A stretch of 64,000 bases of DNA from Bromus sterilis (lineage: Eukaryota; Streptophyta; Magnoliopsida; Poales; Poaceae). The notes beneath the pieces were generated by a model. The model searched no databases and had not been told where the DNA came from. It was given only the letters and a program-made list of their open reading frames with translations. Position 1 is the stretch's first letter. Each line of letters starts with the position of its first letter. Position numbers and translations under genes: made by a program. Location of the stretch: NCBI GenBank assembly GCA_950022295.1, contig OX465595.1, positions 67,540,770 to 67,604,769 on the forward strand. The letters run 5' to 3'. Of this stretch, positions 48,190 through 60,190 are shown piece after piece.

Positions 48190-49863
48190 TGATACGTCCA
48201 AAACGTATCTATAATTTCTGCTTGCTCCATGCCTCTTTTGTTTGATATTGCTATGATATTGATGAACTTCCATACACTTTTGATCATATTTGGACTAACC
48301 TATTAACTTAGTGCACCCCAGTGTCAGTTCCTGTTTTCTTTTCTTTTTCTATTTCAGGTTTCCCCCTTATTAAAAGTACCAGAAAAATTCCGGGAAAAAT
48401 ATAGGAAAAATCAGCGTACCGGAAGCTTCGAGAAAAGCCCGAGAGGGGCCAGAGGGGAGCCAGGGGGCCCCAGACGGCCAATGGGCGCGGTCCCACCCCT
48501 GGTCGCGCCAGGGGGGGCGCCTGGAGCCCCTGGCCCACCTCTGGCTGCCCCCTTTCGCCTATTTATTCCCCGTGACGAGAAACCCTCGGGGACGGAACCC
48601 TTTTTCGCGATCTCTCCTCTGTTTTGCCGCCGCCGCTCTTCCAAGATCGGGAGAACCAAAAGACCTCTTCCCGACACCCTGCCGGAGGGAGGATCACCTC
48701 CAGGAGCTTCTCCATCACCATGGATGCTTCCCGGATGAACCGTGAGTAGTCCACCTTGGACCATGGATCCATGATCAGTAGCTATGTGATGTTCTCCTCC
48801 CCTCTTTGTTCTTCATGGATTAGACCTCGTGAGCTGCCCTACATGATCGAGGCACATATGTAATCTTTCTGCTGTTGCTATGTTGAGTTTGCTAGGATCC
48901 GATGGATTATGAGATTATGTTTAGATTGTGATTGAGTTATATATTTGATTCTCTTCTTTTATATTTATGTTCTTGAGTAACTCTTGCATGTTCTCCGTTG
49001 TTTTTTATTGCTTTGGCCAAGTAGTAGGTAGTGACTCCAAGAGGGAGCGTTATGCATGATTGTGGGTTCATGCCCCCCGATGACTAGCTTGAGTGACCGA
49101 AACATGAGTCTAGGGGATGTGATGTTGACACAAGGGGGAAAACAACGGTGCTTTTACTTGCGGGTGCAAGGATTGTTTACTTTGCGCAAAGTTCTTTAAT
49201 GCAGTTGTCCATTGCTTTGAGTTTACACTTTGGGTGGGATTCGCAACTTAATACCAGCGAGATGTTCTGGATAGATATCTCAAGGTGGATGATTAGTGGG
49301 TAGATGCAGTTGGATTTCGGTCTACTTGCCTTGGCGTACTGCCCGTGCTTTTGAGCCTCTTCCTTTCTGTTTTGCATAATTAGCATTGGTTTTCGCACAT
49401 AATCATGTCAATTGCCCAGCTTTAATTTGTTTACCTTGCATGGCTATTTTATCGTCTTTTGGGAGAGAGACATCACTAATGAACATCATGGGACCCCGGT
49501 CCATATATCCACCACTGTTTACACTATCAGTTTACTTTCAGTATTTACTTTTTGGTAGCTATCACTATCTATCATTATTATCATGTGCGTTTTATCCTTT
49601 GTAAACAACAAGGCCGGAGGAATTGACAACTCCTCTGAACTCGTTGGGAGCAAAGCTATATGTGTGTGTGCAGGTCCAGGAGAAGCAAGTGATTATCTTC
49701 AAACGGCGCCTCACTTGCCGAACCACCTACTTGTTGACCTTGGAGTCCTACGGGAGACAATCTTAAAACCTCGGTGTCTTCACCGAGGGAAACTTGCCGT
49801 TACGCTACATCTCACCTTCCACTTGGGGTAACCAACGAGGGCGAGAAGTTATCTCGTGTATCA
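48190..49863 (+). repeat. 3' LTR of element B
   Basis: 1674 bp, TGATACGTCC to ...TCGTGTATCA, the partner of the LTR at 37066. It is followed by the TSD copy CTCGC. Confidence 0.92.
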
Positions 49864-50103
49864 CTCGCCATGGAAGGTCCACACCGTATAATCAGGCTTA
49901 AAACCCCACTTCTGCAAGTGTTTACCCATATCCACCTCTGTCTTCTGTTTATAGTTGTCGCACCTAACGCAGGGGCACCAGGTTTTTCTCTGACCATTTG
50001 CAAACACCGCTCTAAAAAACTCCTTGGTGTTCATTACACATTCACTGGTCATATCTTTCTGATTAGGCCAACCGGTGTACATCCACGCACGATCATCGGT
50101 CAT
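49864..50103 (-). pseudogene. TNP2 transposase, N-terminal part
   Basis: Eighty codons from the ATG at 50103 form a transposase-associated domain (PF13963-like): DRAWMYTGWPN at the start, then CPCVRCDN, HLQKWGF and WTFHGE at the end. The Cys pattern CPCxxC and the final HGE are typical. Element B interrupts the gene directly after the Glu of HGE; the next codon resumes at 37060. Confidence 0.85.
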
Positions 50104-51729
50104 CTTACCGCTAGCTACTATACAACAAATATACAAGTTTGTCAATTTTATTACGTCCACTTTTTATTACTTTATCATACATAGCTACGAGATATGAAAT
50201 TAACCTACACTAATAGGTAGATATAGGTCCTAATCCCACCCGAGTATGTGTAGATTGGGTTCGTTTTCCCATGCTCTGCTCCCGACCTGATGCAGAATTT
50301 TGGCAGCACCTCCCCGCTGTTCTCCTAATACACATCTCTACAACAAGCCAAGAGGTTGTGTATCCGGAGAACAACAGGGAGGCGCTGACGAAATTCCACG
50401 TCGGATCAGGACCAGAGCATGGAAAAACGACTCAATCTACACATACTCGGGCTGTCCATGGATAACGTTGGACAATTCAAAAGAATCACTATTATAAATA
50501 TGCAAATGAATGCATATTTATAATTTTAACCCTTTCGAACGAGAGACGCATACTGGTTACGCGACTAACCTAGCTAGTGTCATCGGCACGAAGGCTGGAA
50601 CAGAGCAAAAGGAAGGGGGGAAGGAGGCCGATAGGACTTTTTTAGTCACCCTCGAAAGCAGGGGAAGTTGTCGAACACGAGACCCTCGACGGCGGTGCTC
50701 GAGGTGAAGTGGAAACACGTGCATATTTAATTTCAGAAAATCAACACAAACACCACTACCGATAATTAAGCTAGGTAACACTAACATATATTTACGAACT
50801 ACATTATCTACTTTCTTATTCACCGAAAGGAGCGGCGCATCGTCGCCCACCTCCATCTTCACCGGCAAAGAGGGTCGGATCGGAGCGATGGGTTGTGCGG
50901 TGGCAGCAGTTCAGACTACATTCCTCCTACACTTCTCTCCTCCTCCCCCCTATCCTTCTCCTTCTCTCCTTCATCTCCATCTCCTTCTCTCCTCCTTCTC
51001 CTTCTCCTCCTCCTCCTCCTCTTTATTTATCTTTTACATTTTCTTCATATCCATCTCCTTCTCTCCTCCTCCTCTTTTACATTTTATTTTTATTTAATTT
51101 TATTTTCCTTTACATTTCTTTTTTCCTTTACATTTCTCTTTATATCTTCATTTAAATTTTCTTCATCTTCTAATTCTAGCAATTAACAGAAATCCTAATA
51201 CTATATCTATAAATCTAATACTAAAGTAACTATAACACTAACTATAAATCTTATAATTAAAACCTAGAACCTGAAATCCTAACATCTACAATAACTAAAT
51301 TCTAACACTAATTAACTAAAATCCTAACACTTACTAACTAAAATCCTAACACTAACTAAAAACAGAGAAAAAAAATACAAAATTAAAACAGAAAGAGGGA
51401 GAAGGGGGCTCACCGGAGTGGGGGGAAGGTCGAGCAGGTGGGCGGCGACGACACAACGGGGTGGCGAAGGGAAGCAGCACAGCTTCCGGCGGCGGCTGGA
51501 TCCGGCGAGCGTGGGGCAGGCCGGGCTGGGCGGGAGGCGACGACGATGAGGGCACGGCGAGCGCGGGGCGGGCCGAGATCCGGCGGCTAGGGGTGGCGGC
51601 GATGACGAGGGCACGGTGACGGCGGGGGGCAGGGTTCGATGATGGCGGAGGCGACGGGGAGTGCGAGAGAGAGTGTGTGTGGAGAGGTGGGAGTGAGTGG
51701 GAGAGAGAAGAGGGGCACGACGACGAGGT
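50104..51729 (-). other. CACTA 5' region, low complexity
   Basis: No coding exon is supported. On the plus strand, 50925-51030 is a CT-rich tract with CTCCTT/TCC repeats. The stretch 51185-51365 has an AT-rich array of AAATCCTAACACTAACT-like units. The stretch 51400-51720 is GC-rich. These would be the first intron, leader and promoter of TNP2 on the minus strand. Confidence 0.6.
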
Positions 51730-52032
51730 TAACGGATACCGGGGCTTTGTCGTCTGCTAGTAGACGACCCGGTGCCCGACCCGTCAAGCCTCACTTGCGG
51801 GGTGGTTAAGGCGGGCCCACCAACTGGCTTCGCCGTCTGCTCGCGGACGACAAAGGTTCTTTGTCGTCTGCATAAGCAAAAGTACACGACATACCAGTGG
51901 TTTGTCGTACGTCAAGGTTTTGTCATTTGCATTTAGGGTAGCAGACGGCATACCAGTGCTTTGCCGTCTGCCCCGATGAAAAACAGACGGCAAAGACCTA
52001 GGCACGTGGCAAATTGGTGAATTCCAGTAGTG
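51730..52032 (-). repeat. CACTA terminal and subterminal repeats
   Basis: The end repeat CACTACTGGAATTCACC is followed inward by direct and inverted copies of the word TTTG(C/T)CGTCTGC (near 51750, 51830, 51860, 51960 and, inverted, 51983). Such motifs are the usual binding sites of CACTA transposase proteins. Confidence 0.8.
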
Positions 52033-53117
52033 ATGGGTCCGTGATCAGTAGCTATGTGATGTCTTCTCTCCACCTTTGTTCTTAATTGTTTAGACCTTAT
52101 GAGATGCCCTACATGATCAAGGCATCTATGTAATTTTCCTGCTGTTTCTATGATGTGTTTGCTAGAATCTGATGGGTTATGAGATTATGTTCAGATCGTG
52201 ATGAGTTATATATTTGGTTTACCTTTTATATTTTGTTCTTAATAATTCTTGCATGTTCTCTGTTGCTTTTTATTTCTTTAGCCAAGTAGTAGATAGCAAC
52301 TCCAAGAGGGAGCGTTATGCATGATTGTGGGTTCATGCCCCCCAATGTCTAGCTTGAGTGACAGACACAGGAGACTAGGGGATGTGTTGTTGCCACCAGG
52401 AAGAAAATAACGGTGCTTGTAACTGCGTTTGCAAGGATTCTTTACCTTACGCATAGATTGTTAATGCAATTATCTGTTGCTTTGAGTTTACACTTTGGGT
52501 GGGGCTCGCAACTTAATACCAGCGAGATGTTCTGAATAGATATCTCAAGGTGGATGACTAGTGAGTAGATGCAGATGGATTTCGGTCTACTTGTCTTGGC
52601 CTACTTCCCATACTTTAGAGCACTCTTACTTTCAAGTAGCATAATTAGCATTGTGGTTCATTTATAATTCTGTCAATTGTCCAACTGTAATTTGTTCACC
52701 CAGCTTATTTATTAATCGTCTTTTGGGAGAGAGACATTACTAGTGAACATCACGGGACCCCGGTCCATATTTCCACCACTGTTTACACCTCCACCATTTA
52801 CTTCTTTACTTCCTTTCGTTGCAATTATCACTACCATTATCTCTTGTGTTTGATCCTTTGTAAACGGCAAGGCCGGAGGGATTGACAACCCCTCTGTACT
52901 CGTTGGGCGCAAAGTTATATGTTGTGTGTGAAGGTCCAGGTAAAGTAAGCAACCCTCGGTTGTGAACGACGCCATTGTTCACTTTACCACCTACTTGTCG
53001 TCGTTGGAGTCCTGCTGGTTCGATCTCAACCTTGGTATCTTTGCCAAGGGAAATTTGCTGCTATCCTACATCTCAACCTTCCTCTTGGGGTAACCAACGA
53101 GGGGCGAGAAGCCATCA
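52033..53117 (+). repeat. Element D: Athila-like LTR, 3' portion
   Basis: It is colinear with element B's LTR from about 48768 onward (GTGATCAGTAGCTATGTGATG, the (A/G)TTTACACTTTGGGTGGG block, TCCTTTGTAAAC, GGTAACCAACGAGGGGCGAGAAG) but more diverged. It ends ...GCCATCA. Its first part should lie at the far side of the CACTA element, left of the window. It is the oldest layer of the stack. Confidence 0.8.
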
Positions 53118-53386
53118 AACATAAACCTTGGTATCTTTACCGAGGAAAATTTTCTGATGTCTACTTCTCAACCTTCCACTTGAGGTAGCCAAGGAGGAGC
53201 ACTATCTGGTGCCGTCAACGATAAGGCGCTTGCAAAGCCTGCGACCAACGGGTGTGATGTTGTTGAGCATACTGAGGTGATGATTCAAGCTGTCCGGTTG
53301 CGGCTGCTCCCCGCGATCACGTGGACGTTCCATGCTCGGTCATGGCGAGCTCGCCAGTGTTTACCTACAAGCTTCTTAGAGTGTCG
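53118..53386 (+). other. Sequence after the element D LTR
   Basis: 53124-53205 is a second, diverged copy of the last 85 bases of the LTR (ACCTTGGTATCTTT..., TCTCAACCTTCC..., GGTAGCCAAGGAGG). It is followed by TCTGGTGCCGTCAACG, which resembles a decayed primer-binding site. The rest is unassigned. No gene is seen. Confidence 0.5.
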
Positions 53387-56300
53387 TGTGACGCCCCCAA
53401 AATCAAGACGTGTACAGTAATCATACACGCAAGGTACACGATCGAGATTAGGGACTCACGGTGAGATATCACAACACAACTCTACAAATAAAATAATACA
53501 AGCTGTTTAATACAAGCCAGGGGCCACGAGGGCTCGAATACAACAGCTCGAGAGCACAAAGTCAGCGGAAGCAATAGTATCTGAGTACAGACACAAGGAC
53601 ACAAGGTTGCCTTAAGAAGGCTAGCACAAATATCAACAACGATCGAAAAGGCGAGGCCTCCTGCCTGGGAACCTCCAAGCTACTCCTGGTCTTGGTCATC
53701 GGGGGTCTTCACGTTGCGGTGGTCGACATCGGGAACTCCTGCTCCTGGACTCCAACGTCGACTGCAGCGGCCGATCAGGAAAAACAGTAAAGAAAATAAA
53801 GCAGGTGAGTATCTAGTATACCCGCGAGTCTTACGTCCGCTACTAAGCATTATGCATTGTATCAATGGATAGAAGAGGCTGTATATAGTGGACTGAAAGA
53901 CAGAACTCCAGAGCAAGGATAAGAAGCTAGGCCTAACGAAGACTAGCATCTTCCGACGATGTCTTGCAGCATGAGGTAAGAATCAGCCAACAGTTTATAT
54001 AACAGTAATGAAAGTAACAATGCAGCAGAAGTTGCTGCAGCATTGTATAATAATAAGTTGTAATAATTAACAATGCCTCCGAGTTCACCTCCTCGACATC
54101 CCCGCGAGGAAGAAAACCCGGAACCATACAGTTTAATAATAATAGTTTCTAGTGGTAAGATCCAGCTTCAGCATAAAGCGTCCTGTTACCGTGGACACGG
54201 CTATTCGAATAGATCAATCTTCCCTGCAGGGGTGCACTTGTGTTACGCTACACACACGGATCTCCAGGGTGACGGGAACCTTGTTAGGGAACGCTCCACC
54301 GAGGCTATCCGACACTTCATAGCCCATCTTTCAAACTCAACAGAGAGGTCATCCGCCGGTCTAAATCCTAAGTACGCCGAGCCTTGGACCCCAACCCGAA
54401 CGTACTCCTGCACGGTGCGTGACTGGCCGGTGAAGTTAAAGCAAATCCAAATAAGACATCACCGCGCGAGCAAATAAGACAACACCACTTCCCGGCAATC
54501 AGCCCGCAGTACTGCTGACGTCTGAAGAGTCCTCGGACGACACTACGAAGCAGAGGAGCCCATAACTCGTAATTCCCACGGGTAGGTAGTGCGTACATGG
54601 CATATAGCCAACTCAAGACATCCACTGAACCATTTAGCATTTTTAATTAACCTGCGTGACAACCGTTATCGTTGCCTCGACTTAACTGACCCGCGGACAA
54701 CGACAGCAGCCAGGACCACCAGTACATCGGTGCCTGCCCCGTCGTCCCACCAAGTCACTGCGGTTACCAACAAGGTGAACCGTCTCCTTACCTTGTCTCG
54801 CGTGTGCTCCTGGAGGAGCTCGACTTTCGTAGTTTGGTAACTCTCGCGGCCAACGATCAGGGGCCAAGCACACCGGTACACTGGTCGTACCCTCCCTGTC
54901 GTCCCGTCGCAATACCTCTCGCGGGCACCGTTGGGTCGCCCGACTTCTTACCTTTAAGGACACCAGTTGGTTCGAGTCCCTACCATTAAGTGAAACCAGG
55001 AGGAATCACCCTCGATGGTACACTTGAGCTGGCTCGACTGAGACATCAGCGGAATGAACTAAAGAGGTAAACCTCATATCATCCCGGTGATCCTACGCTA
55101 CTGAGCCGACGAGAATGAAATACGAGTCCATTCCACTCGTAAGTCAAACTCGAAGCGACTCGGCAGAGTCTCGCCGTTGTAGGTTCCCTAGGGCGTCTGC
55201 ATCGATCCGTACCTGTTGCAGTTGTAACATATCGTTTCCGCGATCACTCCCAAAGTGATCACAACCCTCTATTCTAAACCTAGCTAACAATGCGCAGGGT
55301 TTACTGCTGAATAATTCATAAGTAATAATAGGCAGCATAGGATAAAGGAAGGCACATCAAGGGGCGACAAAAACAGACTATGCAATTGAATAGGATTGTA
55401 ATCGTAGCAGCAGCAGTAACAATGCCTAGTGCAAGAAATGTACGGAAAGATAGGCGATATCTGGGGAAGAGAATGGCTCTGCTTGCCTGGTAGCTCGACA
55501 GTAGCGGTACGGTCGTCGACGAAGTAGTCGTACTCAGCATCGGCGTAGTCGACGGCAGCAGCGGGGTCTACCAGAGATTAAGCGGGGGGGAAGAAACAAT
55601 AAATACACAACAATAATAGCAATACAAATGCAAGACATAACAGATGAATTGTAAACGGGGTTCTAACGCAGTACGATGCACGTTGCTCGGAGCGGGAATT
55701 CATCCGGGGATGAAATACCGGCTCCGGGTGATTATCGGACAGGGTGTCCGGAGGGGGGAGATATCATGCAGGAGGTGTCGTGGACATCCGACACATGTGT
55801 GGGTGGTGTATCCGGGTTAGTTGATCTATTCCGAACAACTTTCGTGTTCAGGATAAATTCATCCGGAGGGTTTATCGGTATCGGGCAATTATCGGATTGA
55901 CGGTACCGGAGGGGGACGGTTCGATGTTCGGCATGTTAGAGGGTGTGGTGGGAGTATGAGTAACGTATTCATAATCGTGGATCTGTTCTGAGTAACTTTC
56001 GTATACAAAAGTTTTTCATCCGGACAACGTATATCGGTACCGGGAATTATCGACAGACGGTCCGAAGGGGGGGAATGTCGATGTTCGGTAAGTTAGAGGG
56101 GGTGGTAGACATACGGATAGCGTATCCGTATTCGTTATATTTTTCTGATCAACTTTCATGCATAAAGTTTTTTGATCTGAGCAACGGTTTAAAAGATATT
56201 CAATTTCAAAGTTTTAAACAATTTAAATCATTTTTGAATTACTTTTATTATTAAAATAACATTATCCAAAACAGCATATTTGACCAGGTCAAACCTGACA

Positions 56301-58350
56301 GAGGGGACCCACCTGTAAGGTTTACTGGTCAACTGACCAGTGGGTCCCACATGTCAGCCTCTAGTTATTAATCAATTTATTTTTATTATAAATAATGCCC
56401 TGGACCCACATGTCATACACAACACTAATAAAACTGATGTAATTTAATCTAACAGGCCATGGGGCCCATTTGTCATCCACTTGGGGGGGTCTCTGTTATC
56501 TTAACACAGGGGGGGTTTAGGTAGCAGGGGATTAGTGGCATGGGACCCATACGTCAGGGACACAAAGGGTTGGTTAACCAGTGGCTAACTAGAAAACCAG
56601 AGCTGACGACGCCGGCGATGATAGCAATAGAAGCACGCCGAGGAGCTCCAACGGTGCGTCTCCGGCGATGATAACGAGCGTGAGCGGTCTCCACGCGCAG
56701 CAGGCACTGGCGCGCGTCTGTTGGGACGGTGGGAGGCCATGGGATGGCCGGCTTTGAGAGGGCGGTGGGGATATGCGGCAGCCAGAGCCACGGCCATGGT
56801 GGGGATGGCGCTAGGAGCGGCCAAATCGGTCGTGTGATGGCTGGGACGACACGGGAGCTCACCAGGATGTTGCTTTCGAGCTCGAGGAGGCCGGGGAGGT
56901 GCGGACGACGGCGAATTTGCGAGGTGGAACTCGTCGGCCGTGGAGATGAAGGCGACCGGGGCGGCGCGGGAGGGGCTCCCAGCCCATCCTGGTCCTCGAG
57001 GAGGACGAAGCAGAGGGAGGCACGCCTCCTTGGCACGTTGGGGCGGCGGGGGAGGCCCGGTGTCCATGGCAATCCCGGTGGCGAGGCCGTGGTTTCCCTC
57101 GGTCGTGGTGGGGAAGAGTGAGGGAGGCGCAAGGGGGGAACAGGCGTCCGATCTAGGGTTGGGGCAAGGGCAGGGGCGTCGGGCGCCGTCTTATCCCGGC
57201 GGCGACCCGCCGGATGCACGACACGCCACGGCCGGCCGGCGTGGCCGTGCCGGATTGCCGCCACGGGGTGGGGGGGAGCAGTGCGGGGAAGAAGGGGCCG
57301 CGGGAGGTTGGGCTGGCCAGGTGGGCTGAGGTGCGGGCGGTTAAGTTGGGCTGGGCCCAAGGGAATCAGGGGATGGGCTCCCTTGCATATTCCTTTCTTT
57401 TATTTGTTCTTTTCCTTTTGTTTTCTGTTACCATTTTATTTTGATAGCAATTGTTTTTGTTTAAATGTCAAACTAGTTTTTTATTAATGGTGATGCTCTT
57501 TACAGTAAAGCCAAAAATGTTTGGGCAGAGAAATAAGTTCGTTTGAATTTTATATAAATTTAGAATGAATTAAATTTGGTTGTTGTGCTGTTGTATTTTA
57601 TTTAGACTAGCAAATGAATTTTCAAAAATGTTCCACTGGTCCTAATATTCATGTTACAATATAAGGTGATGCCACAAAAAGTTTGGGCAAGAAATAAATT
57701 TATTTGCATTTTTGTTATATTTAAAATGCATTAAATGCCACAAATTTGACACTGTTTTTATTTGTTTAACATTTTTAAACATGGTAATAAAATCCCATTC
57801 CACTATTAATGTAGCCTACTGATATTTAGGCATTTTATAAAATTGGTTCACCAATTTTTAGTACATTTAAAATTCCCACATTTTTATTAAAATCATCATG
57901 GCAATTTAATAATTTTCAAGCCATTGTTTTTATTTCATATTACTTTCTAAAACACTTTAATAGAATATCCATGGTTATTTCAATCATGGCCTAATGATTG
58001 CTAGGCATTCCATAAATAGGTTCCATCATTTTTGGTTGGACTTTTATTCCATTACCATTTTAAATTCCATGATAATTTTGATAACCCCACAACATTGGGT
58101 TCATGATCATCATTGGCTTGGGATCATTCAAATGACTAGGGATGATTTGGTTTAACCAAGATCAAGTTGATTGACTTGCATCCACAATTCTTGGAGCAAA
58201 ACTATAGTCCACTTTAATTTGAAAATTTTATCAGGGTGAGAATCTGACAGAGCTATGATTAAAGGTGATCATGGCTTGATCATCAACAGTAATGATCACT
58301 GACAGTGGAATCACTGTAGTGATTACTGTACTGGATCTGAGGGTGTTACA
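53387..58350 (-). mobile_element. Second LARD-like solo LTR
   Basis: A 4964-bp unit with ends TGTGACGCCCCCAAAATC and TCTGAGGGTGTTACA on the plus strand and a perfect 5-bp TSD, TGTCG (53382-53386 and 58351-58355). No internal repeat of its own ends, primer site or gag/pol is seen, so it reads as one long LTR left after recombination. The minus-strand end ...TTGGGGGCGTCACA resembles the Sukkula LTR end as I recall it. It shares short blocks with 41077-45413 but is a different subfamily. A GC-rich block (56554-57360) has a 268-codon Pro/Arg-rich open frame on the minus strand, which I regard as composition-driven. 57400-58320 is AT-rich. Confidence 0.78.
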
Positions 58351-58355
58351 TGTCG

Positions 58356-59640
58356 GCTGTTTACCGTAGTCACGAACGCAGCATGCTCAGTAGTATCGAG
58401 CTCGCCAGTGTTTTTTTACGAGCCTGACTGTTGCAAGTAAGTGCTACCTGCTAGCGAGTTGATGTCTTCACCAAAGCTACGCGCGAAGGGAACTGACGAT
58501 GCAATGTTGCAACTTACGTGGTTGTTCCAGAGGCGTCATGAGAAACATGAGCAGATAAGTGATGAAGCGCTGTCAATGTTAGGGGTGTTCTGCCTAGCGA
58601 ATCATTTTTTTTAATTGGTGGTGGACCGCGGGTTAATTTCAAACAATGTTAGGGGTGTTTTGCAAAATACACGTGACAGACGGAGAAACCCACCTCCCTT
58701 TATTATTAGGGAGAGATTAGATCGCCTGTTGCAATACAAATTATCCTCACTTTATAAGTTTTTTTCTTAATTTTTTTGCTTTTTTGTAGCAAAAATCGTG
58801 GTACCATTTTCGTAAGTCACACTCATCGTCACGTGGTGATAGCAAATTTGGTCGCCGGTTGAAGTTTTTTCTTAATTTTTTTGCATCGTTGCAACAAAAA
58901 TCATGGATGTTTTTGTTGTTTCTAATTGTAGCAAAAATCAAGGATCAATGGTAGATTTTTTCGTTCCAACAAAAATGTAGCGTCGTCGTCGCTGACCACA
59001 CTTTTTAAAATGGATGCATATAACACTAAAATATATCTAGATACATCAGTTTGAGCGACAAATAATATGAATGGACATATTAGAATTTTTATCATCTTCA
59101 AAGATGTACTTAGCACTTAAATACATTTGTTTAGCGATAAATAACATAGAACGGTGTAGTAGCATTTTAGTAGTACAAATAGTAACATATTAACATCATA
59201 GGGTATCATATACATCAAATCAGAAAACAGTGCCGAATATGAGCCTGGCGCGACCGATACTGCGTTCGGCCAATCGACCGGCTTTAGATCATTTACCTTT
59301 TCTTTTACTATATAAACATGTTGTGTTGGTAAATATTTTTAAGCTTTTTTGCTGCCATATTGTGAAACTGAAATAAAGAAAACCGACAAAAAATAGCAAA
59401 ACACAAGGGAGGGACTCATGATATTTTCCTTTTGTTGACCGCTTGAAGCCGCCACCAAGAGAAACCCCACACACACGCAACAGAGATCTCTTCTCTCTCC
59501 CCCGTCACCTGATCTTCCCCACGATCTGAATTGAATCTCCAGCAGCCTCTTCCAGCACACATTTGGACCCGACGGCCGCAAGATTCAGTATATTTTTCAA
59601 ATTGCCATCGTATATGAATCAGTCAGTATTAGAGGGCGAG
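58356..59640. other. Transition from repeats to genic DNA
   Basis: No gene is supported. At 58620-58725 the sequence ending CTCCCTTTATTATTAGGGAGAG looks like a small transposon end. At 58755-58935 two blocks share TTTTTTTCTTAATTTTTTTGC and GCAAAAATC words. At 59010-59150 a block with ATATATCTAGATACATC resembles the arm of a Stowaway-type MITE. The box ACTATATAAAC (about 59307) is an isolated TATA match. Confidence 0.45.
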
Positions 59641-60190
59641 TTCAATCCAGTAATTTTGTTTCGATGGAGGGCAGGCCTGACAGCGAAGCGCGTGCTTGGG
59701 AAGAACAGCGTGCGTGCGTGGCCGTAGGATCTTCCTCCATCACATGGCTGCCCCCCGAATCACGCGACGGGTTCAAACCGTTTACCCCGAAAAAATCAGA
59801 AGCCGCCCCCCGAAAGAGAGCTCGGTCTCCCCTGCGGCCCTGCCTACCTACCCAGAGCGGATCCGTCCGGAGGCGTCCTCGATCCGCCCGACGCCAACGA
59901 CCTGCCTCCCTCCACCACCACCACCAGGTACTCATGTCTTCTTCTCAGTTTGCTGCTGCCGCCGCCGCTGCTCTTTTCATTTGGATCTGCATCTCGGGGC
60001 GGCGAGGCAGAGGTGTGTGGTCGACGGGAGCCCAGCAAAATACTCTGAACCTCCTCGTTAATTAATGCGCTGGCCGGCAGAAAAGTAAATACTCTAGTTT
60101 GAAAAGACAGACAGAGCCCAGCCATCCAGCCAGCCAGCCAGAGACGACCGACCGCCGGTCGAACTCGAACACAAGCCCACTCAAACAAAA
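59641..60190 (+). promoter_or_regulatory. Putative upstream region of LCB1
   Basis: This is GC-rich DNA with a 133-codon open frame from ATG 59664, ending at 60065. The frame has no domain I recognise and is crossed by a good donor-like site near 59928 (ACCAG/GTACTC), so it may be noncoding or an upstream exon. I see no clear TATA box near the LCB1 leader, as is common for housekeeping plant genes. Confidence 0.35.

Larger units (their letters stand above)
37066..49863 (+). mobile_element. Element B: complete non-autonomous Athila-like Gypsy element
   Basis: Both LTRs, the primer site, a gag-protease region and a polypurine tract are present. Perfect 5-bp TSDs CTCGC flank it (37061-37065 and 49864-49868). 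Without the 4.3-kb solo LTR nested at 41077-45413 it measures about 8.5 kb. No reverse transcriptase, RNase H or integrase is found anywhere inside, so it must have moved with enzymes from another element. The LTR and gag style fit the Sabrina/WHAM/Sumaya type; the exact family needs a search. Confidence 0.9.
49864..52032 (-). mobile_element. CACTA transposon, 5' end
   Basis: The right edge reads CACTACTGGAATTCACC on the minus strand (52032 to 52016), a CACTA terminal inverted repeat. Behind it is a subterminal zone with GCAGACGGCAAAG-type repeats, a GC-rich leader, low-complexity DNA and the start of TNP2 (ATG at 50103). The element continues at 37065 on the other side of element B. Its second end is not in the window. 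It abuts the middle of an Athila-like LTR, so that LTR was its target; a 3-bp TSD (ATG at 52033) is expected. Confidence 0.88.

Noticed and set aside
50893..51186. Ser/Pro/Leu/Phe-rich frames in the CT tract
   Set aside because: They are translations of a CT-rich simple repeat in all three frames.
56554..57360. 268-codon frame in the second LARD-like LTR
   Set aside because: It has the same compositional bias, with overlapping frames on both strands; it lies in LTR U5-like DNA.
59664..60065. 133-codon frame upstream of LCB1 as a separate gene
   Set aside because: No recognisable domain, overlapping frames on both strands and a donor-like site inside; kept only as upstream region.
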